A DNA stretch of 8,082 nucleotides, from the NCBI GenBank assembly GCA_012521625.1, contig JAAYLY010000030.1, positions 1 to 8,082 on the forward strand, in the 5' to 3' direction. Made by a program: the position numbers and the translations under genes. The notes beneath the pieces were generated by a model. That model searched no databases. It saw only the letters and a program-made list of their open reading frames with translations, and was not told the origin of the DNA. Source of the DNA: Tissierellia bacterium. Lineage in GTDB: Bacteria > Bacillota > Clostridia > Tissierellales > Tissierellaceae. How positions within the stretch are numbered: the first letter of the stretch is position 1; each line of letters opens with the position of its first letter. Of the stretch, positions 1 to 4,703 are shown in pieces.

Positions 1-404
1 CCTACAGCCTTATTAGACTCATCACTATTATAATAACTTATATATAGAACCGTAAAGTTTACCCAAGTGGCAGAAGCTATACCAGCAATAAATCTAGCAA
101 TTAAAAGGCTATAGGGATTAGGGAAGAGAAAAATCATAGTACTGCTGGTAATAGCTGCTATTATACCTACTAAAACGAATTTTTTTCTATTTCTTAACTT
201 ATCGGATAATATGCCTAAGGGGAGCCTTAATATGGTTTGACTAAATCCATAGGCACTACCTATTAAACCTATTAACCTATATGAAGCTCCTAACTCCTTG
301 GCATAATTACTAAGTTGGGGTACGTAAATGTAAAGAGAAAACCAAAATAGGATTATTATTACTGAAAATAAAATCTTATAATTTTTATATGTATCATTGG
401 TCAT
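1..404 (-). CDS. Major facilitator superfamily (MFS) transporter, N-terminal part, cut by window edge
   Basis: The reading frame runs without a stop from an ATG at 404 off the left edge, giving 134 complete codons of a protein that would normally be about 400 residues. An AGGAGA ribosome binding site lies about 10 nt upstream. The translation starts MTNDTYKNYK, followed by a hydrophobic helix (residues about 11-31) and a second helix (about 43-63). Next comes a loop, LPLGILSDKLRNRKK (residues 61-75), which matches the MFS motif A (G-x3-D-x2-x-R-[KR]) between helices 2 and 3. Two more hydrophobic stretches follow (about 76-95 and 98-122). This is an integral inner-membrane secondary transporter. 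The substrate cannot be told from this fragment. It is transcribed away from the glutamate dehydrogenase gene, so a shared role is possible but not shown. Confident as MFS, with no support for a specific substrate. Confidence 0.85.
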   Translation of the reverse strand, partial: MTNDTYKNYKILFSVIIILFWFSLYIYVPQLSNYAKELGASYRLIGLIGSAYGFSQTILRLPLGILSDKLRNRKKFVLVGIIAAITSSTMIFLFPNPYSLLIARFIAGIASATWVNFTVLYISYYNSDESNKAV

Positions 405-501
405 AAGCTCTTTCTCTCCTACTCGTTAATTATCTCATAATTTAGATATACTTTATTGATTTATTTTACCAAATCCCCTGAAAAGTTTTGCTACTACTTC
501 T

Positions 502-531
502 ATTATACACCTTATTCTAACCTTTCGTCTT
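502..531 (-). promoter_or_regulatory. Possible promoter of the MFS transporter gene
   Basis: A perfect minus-strand TATAAT sits at 507-502, about 100 nt upstream of the transporter ATG. The -35 region is poor: AAGACG at 531-526 with an 18-bp spacer matches TTGACA at three positions. The 260-bp gap between the transporter and glutamate dehydrogenase genes is otherwise AT-rich, with no ORF or RNA gene recognised in it. Confidence 0.35.
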
Positions 532-586
532 ATTATTCTAAATTATTAATTTGATTTAACTTTTAAATCCTCAACAGACAATTTAA

Positions 587-616
587 TTGACAACTTTAAT
601 AGATTAATGTAATAAT
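587..616 (+). promoter_or_regulatory. Promoter of the glutamate dehydrogenase gene
   Basis: A perfect TTGACA (-35) at 587-592 is followed after 18 bp by AATAAT (-10) at 611-616. A TG at 608-609 gives an extended -10 (TGTAATAAT). This predicts a sigma-A-type transcript start near 623 and a leader of about 40 nt. A second TTGACA at 622-627 has no -10 at a usable spacing and is probably incidental. Confidence 0.55.
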
Positions 617-664
617 AAGTATTGACATAATGCAAATCTTCAAGGAAAAACTGGAGGAATAAAG

Positions 665-1915
665 ATGCTAAAAGAAAGTTTAAATCCACTAAATAACGTC
701 CAAGAGCTAATTAAATCCGCCTGCCATATCCTAAATCTAGATGATTATATATATGAATTATTGAAAGAACCCCAAAGGGTCATAGAGATTTCCATACCAG
801 TTAGGATGGATGATGGAAAAACTAAAGTCTTTAAAGGCTATAGATCTTTACACAATGATGCTTTAGGACCAGGTAAGGGAGGCATTAGGTTCCATCCAGA
901 TGTAACTTTAGATGAAGTAAAAGCCCTTTCCATTTGGATGACTTTCAAATGCTGTGTAACAGGTATCCCATATGGGGGAGCTAAGGGTGGGGTTTGCGTT
1001 GACCCTAAGGAGTTATCCCAAGGAGAGCTTGAAAGGCTGGCTAGGGGCTATGTAAGGGGACTATGGAGGTATTTAGGAGATAAGATCGACATCCCTGCCC
1101 CTGATGTTGGTACCAACGGACAAGTCATGGCCTGGATGATAGATGAATATATTAAATTATCAGGAAATTACTCCTTAGGAAGCTTCACCGGCAAACCTAC
1201 AATTCTAGGGGGATCCAAGGGTAGGGATGAAGCTACAGGGGCAGGAGTAGCTGTAATCGCTAGAGAGGCCGCCAAGAAGATGGGCTTAGAATTAGATGGT
1301 GCCACCGTAGCCATACAGGGCTTTGGTAACGTTGGCGGTTATACGGCTAAGCATATACAGCAAAAAGGCGCTAAAATAGTAGCTGTGGGCTTAAGAGACT
1401 CGGCTATCTATAATGAAGATGGTTTTGATTATGAGGATTTAAATAGCTACCGTCAAATCCATAAGACATTAAAGGGCTATCCAAAGGCCACCGAAATAAG
1501 CCTAGAAGACTTCTGGTCCTTAAATGTGGATATCCTTATCCCTGCTGCCATTGAAAATGCCATAGATGGGAATATTGCCCAGATGATCAATGCCAAATTA
1601 ATCTGCGAGGCAGCCAATGGCCCTATAACTACTAAGGCTGACAGGGTATTAGAGGAAAAGGGAATCCTAGTAACCCCAGATATTTTAACAAATGCTGGCG
1701 GCGTAACCGTCTCCTATTTTGAATGGGTTCAAAATCTTTATAATTACTACTGGAGCGTAGATGAGATTATCCTTAAGGAAGAAAGAGCCATGGTAATTTC
1801 ATTTAATAAAATCTGGGATGTAGCCCAAGAATACAAGGTCAAACTAAGGGATGCGGCCTACATCTACTCAATAAAGAAATTAGCTGAAGTTATTAAATTA
1901 AGGGGATGGTATTAA
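665..1915 (+). CDS. gdhA: Glutamate dehydrogenase, Glu/Leu/Phe/Val dehydrogenase family
   Basis: This gene encodes a cytoplasmic, normally hexameric enzyme for reversible oxidative deamination of glutamate to 2-oxoglutarate and ammonia. The 416-residue length is typical. The substrate domain holds GPGKGG (K71), TFK (K95), GGAKGG with the catalytic lysine (K107), and PAPDVG with the catalytic aspartate (D147). Near the C-terminal end of the coenzyme domain is TVSYFEW (S350). By family knowledge K71 and S350 are the positions that hold the glutamate side-chain carboxylate and differ in leucine dehydrogenases, so glutamate is the likely substrate. The Rossmann glycine motif is GFGNVG (219-224). 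The loop after the second strand reads VGLRDSAIYN where relatives usually have an SDS-type sequence, so coenzyme preference is uncertain. The ATG start is set by GGAGGA at 653-658, 6 nt upstream. The gene is monocistronic, with its own promoter and terminator. The name gdhA could equally be rocG or gudB. Confidence 0.93.
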   Translation: MLKESLNPLNNVQELIKSACHILNLDDYIYELLKEPQRVIEISIPVRMDDGKTKVFKGYRSLHNDALGPGKGGIRFHPDVTLDEVKALSIWMTFKCCVTGIPYGGAKGGVCVDPKELSQGELERLARGYVRGLWRYLGDKIDIPAPDVGTNGQVMAWMIDEYIKLSGNYSLGSFTGKPTILGGSKGRDEATGAGVAVIAREAAKKMGLELDGATVAIQGFGNVGGYTAKHIQQKGAKIVAVGLRDSAIYNEDGFDYEDLNSYRQIHKTLKGYPKATEISLEDFWSLNVDILIPAAIENAIDGNIAQMINAKLICEAANGPITTKADRVLEEKGILVTPDILTNAGGVTVSYFEWVQNLYNYYWSVDEIILKEERAMVISFNKIWDVAQEYKVKLRDAAYIYSIKKLAEVIKLRGWY

Positions 1916-1952
1916 AACTTTAAGGAATAATGAGTATTCTGTATGAAATAAA

Positions 1953-1997
1953 AAAGATTCTATGAAGTAAATTCCTTCATAGAATCTTTCTATTTTT
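1953..1997. terminator. Bidirectional intrinsic terminator between glutamate dehydrogenase and malic enzyme genes
   Basis: A perfect 15-bp inverted repeat has arms at 1953-1967 (AAAGATTCTATGAAG) and 1975-1989 with a 7-nt loop. A T-rich run (1991-1997) follows on the plus strand, and an A-rich run (about 1946-1955) serves as the T-tract on the minus strand. It lies 38 nt after the dehydrogenase stop and 21 nt after the malic enzyme stop, so it can end both convergent transcripts. Confidence 0.9.
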
Positions 1998-2009
1998 GTC
2001 AAACTATTA

Positions 2010-3185
2010 TTATTTCTTCCTAGCTACGCCAGATTTAATAGCTGCCTCTGCAACTGCCTTGGCTACTGCAGGTGCTACCCTTTCATCAAAGGCTTTTGGT
2101 ATTACATATTCTTCATTTAGTTCTTCATCAGATACTAGTCCAGCTATTGCATGGGCTGCAGCAATCTTCATCTCTTCATTGATGTCCCTAGCCCTTACAT
2201 CTAATGCTCCCCTAAATATTCCTGGGAAGGCCAATACGTTGTTGATTTGGTTAGGGAAGTCTGACCTACCAGTACCCATAACCCTTACTCCACCTTCTTT
2301 TGCCACTTCTGGTAAGATTTCAGGTACAGGGTTGGACATGGCAAATACTATTGGATCCTCGTTCATACTTTCAACCATTTCCTTTGTAACTATATTTGGT
2401 GCTGATACTCCAATGAATATATCAGTACCTGCCATAGCATCTGCTAATGTACCCTTTCTCTTTTCCTTATTGGAAGTAGCTACTAGTTCTCTTCTTATTG
2501 GATCTAGCCTTTCATCATTTTCATCTAATATTCCCCTACTATTGCACACGATTACATCTTTAACACCTGCATTTAGAAGTAATTTTGCAATGGCTACACC
2601 TGCTGCACCTGCTCCGCTTATGGAAACTTTAACATCTTCCATCTTCTTACCTACTACCTTAAGGGCATTTATAACCCCAGCTAAAACTACTACAGCAGTA
2701 CCGTGCTGGTCATCGTGGAATACTGGAATATCTAATTCTTCCTTTAGTCTTTCCTCGATTTCAAAGCATCTTGGTGCAGATATATCTTCTAGATTTATTC
2801 CTCCAAAGGAAGGAGCTATTTCTTTAACGGTTTTAACTATAGTATCTACATCTTGGCTTTCCAAACAAATTGGGAAGGCATCAACATCAGCAAAGGCTTT
2901 AAATAGTACTGCCTTACCCTCCATAACTGGCATACCAGCCCTTGGCCCAATATTACCAAGGCCTAATACTGCAGAACCGTCTGTAACTACAGCAACTACA
3001 TTACCTTTATTGGTGTACTCGTAAACTAAATCTTCATCCTTATGAATCTCCTTACAAGGTTCTGCAACCCCTGGAGTATAAGCTAAACTTAAATCCTTAG
3101 CATTTTCTACTTTAACCTTGCTTATAACTTCGATTTTCCCTTTATTATCCTTGTGTAATCTTAAAGCTTCTTCTCTTAAATCCAT
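2010..3185 (-). CDS. NAD(P)-dependent malic enzyme (short form, about 390 residues)
   Basis: This enzyme catalyses oxidative decarboxylation of L-malate to pyruvate and CO2 with reduction of NAD(P), in the cytoplasm. The 391-residue protein is the compact bacterial form, lacking the C-terminal phosphotransacetylase-like domain of the long form. Visible motifs in order are SLAYTPGVAEPC (Tyr36, catalytic), VTDGSAVLGLGNIGP (67-81), PVMEGKAVLFK (Lys91, catalytic), NLEDISAPRC (Glu133 and Asp134, metal ligands), FHDDQHGT (Asp158 region, metal ligand), the Rossmann motif SGAGAAG (190-196), and MSNPVPEI (283-290). The loop after the second Rossmann strand is CNSRG (214-218), which does not by itself settle NAD or NADP. 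The ATG is preceded by AAGGGGGA at 3199-3192, about 6 nt away. It lies 84 bp downstream of the racemase gene on the same strand with no clear terminator between, but has a promoter of its own. The convergent terminator at 1953-1989 ends it. Confidence 0.93.
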   Translation of the reverse strand: MDLREEALRLHKDNKGKIEVISKVKVENAKDLSLAYTPGVAEPCKEIHKDEDLVYEYTNKGNVVAVVTDGSAVLGLGNIGPRAGMPVMEGKAVLFKAFADVDAFPICLESQDVDTIVKTVKEIAPSFGGINLEDISAPRCFEIEERLKEELDIPVFHDDQHGTAVVVLAGVINALKVVGKKMEDVKVSISGAGAAGVAIAKLLLNAGVKDVIVCNSRGILDENDERLDPIRRELVATSNKEKRKGTLADAMAGTDIFIGVSAPNIVTKEMVESMNEDPIVFAMSNPVPEILPEVAKEGGVRVMGTGRSDFPNQINNVLAFPGIFRGALDVRARDINEEMKIAAAHAIAGLVSDEELNEEYVIPKAFDERVAPAVAKAVAEAAIKSGVARKK

Positions 3186-3222
3186 TTAAAGTCCCCCTTA
3201 CACTAATTTACTCATTATCTAA

Positions 3223-3231
3223 ATTATAACA
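3223..3231 (-). promoter_or_regulatory. Extended -10 promoter element for the malic enzyme gene
   Basis: The minus strand reads TGTTATAAT from 3231 to 3223, a perfect TATAAT with the TGn extension. It lies 38 nt upstream of the malic enzyme ATG. No good -35 hexamer is found at 16-18 bp, which is tolerated for extended -10 promoters. The element falls in the 84-bp gap after the racemase stop codon. Confidence 0.55.
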
Positions 3232-3269
3232 TATTTAAAAATTAATAATAGTGCTAATCTTCTATCAAA

Positions 3270-4523
3270 TTATTCATCCTTAATAACTGGTAGGGTAGAA
3301 CCTCCATAGGGCATTATCAATACCTTTTCCACATCCCCCAATTCCTTAAGGGCATCTTCATAAGCCTCCTGTACAGTAGAATATGGCTCCAGGAAGATGG
3401 ATCTTACGAAATCAGGCTCCAACTCAGATACTAGGAATACCCTAGACTTTTTTAAAACCCCTGCTATGGCTGCAGCCTTATGGCCTCCCAGGGTAAAGTT
3501 CTTCCTTATCCTATCTATCAATTCATCTGGAGTTTCCCCTTCAACCATCCAACTTTCAAAGCTTTTATTCCCCATACCTTCCTTGCAAGAGCCCACCAGG
3601 ATAATTATACCTCCATCTCTAACTGCATACTTGGCATTTTCCAAGGCCTTCTGGGTTTGATAGAGGTTGATATCCTTAGGTGCTCCCCCCTGGGATACGA
3701 TTACTATATCAGCCTTTTCCTTTAGCTCCTTTTTATAAATCCTATCTAGGAATTTACAACCTTCCCTATGGGCCTTAATATAATCCCCTGCTACGGAATA
3801 GATGATTTCCTTATTTTCATCTAAAACCACATTTACTATAAAATCTATAGGGCAGTGTTCAATGGCTTCGTCTAAATCCTCCCTTACAGGATTTCCATCT
3901 AATATGCCAGCCCTCGCATCCTCATGGAGCATATTCCTATGATTAGCTTGAATTGCAGCTGGAGTTGACACACCAGGCATTATGGCCTTGGAACCGCCGC
4001 TGTAGCCAGCAAAATAGTGATATTCTATATTCCCTATACAGATCCTCTTATCAGCCTCAGCCACCAGCCTGAAGATATCCACCGGAGTCCCCCTCTTAGT
4101 AACCCCTAGGCGTACATAATCATTTGGGTCAGAATCTATGCAGCTAACTTCATTATAGACCCTTTCCCCCACTAATTGGATCTTCTCCTCCTCAGTATGG
4201 GGCCTGTGGCTACCTAGGGCAAAGACTACCGCTATATCCTCCTTGGCTACCCCTATTTCATAGAGTTCATCTAATATGGCAGGTATAACCTTATAACTAG
4301 GCATGGGCCTTGTTATATCGCTAGTTATAATTACCACCTTTTCTCCCTTTTTAACTATTTGATTTAACCTAGGACTTCCTATGGGATTTTGTAAGGATCT
4401 TTTAACTTCCTCAACACCTGTTAAGCCCAATTCAATTTTATTAGGCTCCAGAATCCCCATGACCAGATTATCATCTATATATAAATCTTGAGGTGTATGG
4501 CCAAAACCAATAGACAGCCTCAC
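3270..4523 (-). CDS. larA: LarA-family nickel-pincer-dependent 2-hydroxyacid racemase/epimerase
   Basis: This is a member of the lactate racemase (LarA, formerly DUF2088) superfamily, which inverts the C2 stereochemistry of 2-hydroxyacids by hydride transfer using a nickel-pincer nucleotide. Numbered from the GTG start used here (417 residues), DITRP (69-73) is the cofactor-binding loop and GSHRPH carries catalytic His106. EYHYFAGYSGGSK carries His169 and Lys179, the lysine that tethers the pincer cofactor, and QANHRN carries the nickel-binding His195. The 10- and 16-residue spacings of these last three match L. plantarum LarA His174, Lys184 and His200. A longer frame begins at TTG 4550, but AGGAGG at 4536-4531 sits 7 nt before GTG 4523, so GTG is preferred. 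The cofactor genes larB, larC and larE are not in the window. A sigma-54 promoter lies upstream. The substrate is unproven: lactate, malate and 2-hydroxyglutarate are all plausible, so larA denotes the family. Confidence 0.88.
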   Translation of the reverse strand: MRLSIGFGHTPQDLYIDDNLVMGILEPNKIELGLTGVEEVKRSLQNPIGSPRLNQIVKKGEKVVIITSDITRPMPSYKVIPAILDELYEIGVAKEDIAVVFALGSHRPHTEEEKIQLVGERVYNEVSCIDSDPNDYVRLGVTKRGTPVDIFRLVAEADKRICIGNIEYHYFAGYSGGSKAIMPGVSTPAAIQANHRNMLHEDARAGILDGNPVREDLDEAIEHCPIDFIVNVVLDENKEIIYSVAGDYIKAHREGCKFLDRIYKKELKEKADIVIVSQGGAPKDINLYQTQKALENAKYAVRDGGIIILVGSCKEGMGNKSFESWMVEGETPDELIDRIRKNFTLGGHKAAAIAGVLKKSRVFLVSELEPDFVRSIFLEPYSTVQEAYEDALKELGDVEKVLIMPYGGSTLPVIKDE

Positions 4524-4530
4524 TACTTCA

Positions 4531-4536
4531 CCTCCT
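4531..4536 (-). promoter_or_regulatory. Ribosome binding site that fixes the racemase start
   Basis: The minus strand reads AGGAGG at 4536-4531, followed by 7 nt and a GTG at 4523-4521. The alternative TTG at 4550 has no Shine-Dalgarno sequence at a suitable distance, the nearest purine-rich run (GGGAGAAG) being about 15 nt or more upstream. The start is therefore taken as the GTG. Confidence 0.8.
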
Positions 4537-4580
4537 AGCCTTAGCTTCAAATCTCTACTATTAGCTTCTCCCTATTTATA

Positions 4581-4597
4581 TTGCAAATACTGTGCCA
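4581..4597 (-). promoter_or_regulatory. Sigma-54 (RpoN) -24/-12 promoter of the racemase gene
   Basis: The minus strand reads TGGCAC (4597-4592), five bases AGTAT, then TTGCAA (4586-4581). This fits the RpoN consensus TGGCAC-N5-TTGCWW at every position. The invariant GG (4596-4595) and GC (4584-4583) are separated by exactly 10 nt. The predicted transcript start is near 4572, giving a leader of about 49 nt before the GTG of the racemase gene. The gene directly upstream encodes an enhancer-binding activator with the sigma-54 contact motif, which strongly supports function. Confidence 0.92.
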
Positions 4598-4611
4598 GCC
4601 TTTTCAGCTGG
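4595..4611. repeat. Small dyad overlapping the -24 element
   Basis: On the plus strand CCAGC (4595-4599) and GCTGG (4607-4611) form a 5-bp inverted repeat around a 7-nt centre. One arm covers the invariant GG of the sigma-54 promoter. It could be a site where a second regulator competes with RNA polymerase, or a chance match, since five base pairs is short. Confidence 0.3.
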
Positions 4612-4658
4612 ATTCCTCCATTACTATAGTTCAATATTTTAACTTCCCTGTGAACGAT

Positions 4659-4675
4659 TGTTTAATTTCTAAACA
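4659..4675. promoter_or_regulatory. Candidate upstream activator site for the sigma-54 regulator
   Basis: A 17-bp palindrome, TGTTTA-ATTTC-TAAACA, is centred at 4667, about 95 bp upstream of the predicted sigma-54 transcript start. That is within the usual range for enhancer-binding-protein sites. Fis-type helix-turn-helix domains, like the one at the C-terminus of the neighbouring activator, bind such dyads as dimers. A second looser dyad, GTTCA (4629-4633) and TGAAC (4651-4655), with half-site centres 22 bp apart, lies between it and the promoter and may be another site. Assignment to this regulator is inferred from position. Confidence 0.55.
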
Positions 4676-4677
4676 GT

Positions 4678-4701
4678 AAAAAGCCCATAAATGGGGGCCC
4701 C
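4678..4701 (-). terminator. Probable intrinsic terminator of the activator gene
   Basis: Just after the activator stop codon, the minus strand has a GC-rich hairpin, CCCA-TTTA-TGGG (extendable as GCCC...GGGC). It is followed by C's complement-free run TTTTT at 4682-4678. The stem is short, so termination may be partial, but it would insulate the racemase gene from activator transcription and leave it under its own promoter. Confidence 0.6.
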
Positions 4702-4703
4702 AA

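Noticed and set aside
622..627. Second TTGACA upstream of glutamate dehydrogenase
   Set aside because: No -10-like hexamer lies 16-18 bp downstream, and that region runs into the ribosome binding site.
405..664. Possible riboswitch or small RNA in the gap between the transporter and glutamate dehydrogenase genes
   Set aside because: The stretch is AT-rich, with promoter elements but no stable GC-containing stems, conserved riboswitch core or terminator hairpin that I could see.
1996..3024. Long plus-strand open frame of 342 codons
   Set aside because: It lies antisense within the well-supported malic enzyme gene. Its translation is Ser/Thr/Leu-rich low-complexity sequence with no domain, and it has no ribosome binding site of note.
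3397..3725. Two plus-strand open frames opposite the racemase gene
   Set aside because: They are antisense shadows of a conserved gene, with no recognisable motifs or translation signals.
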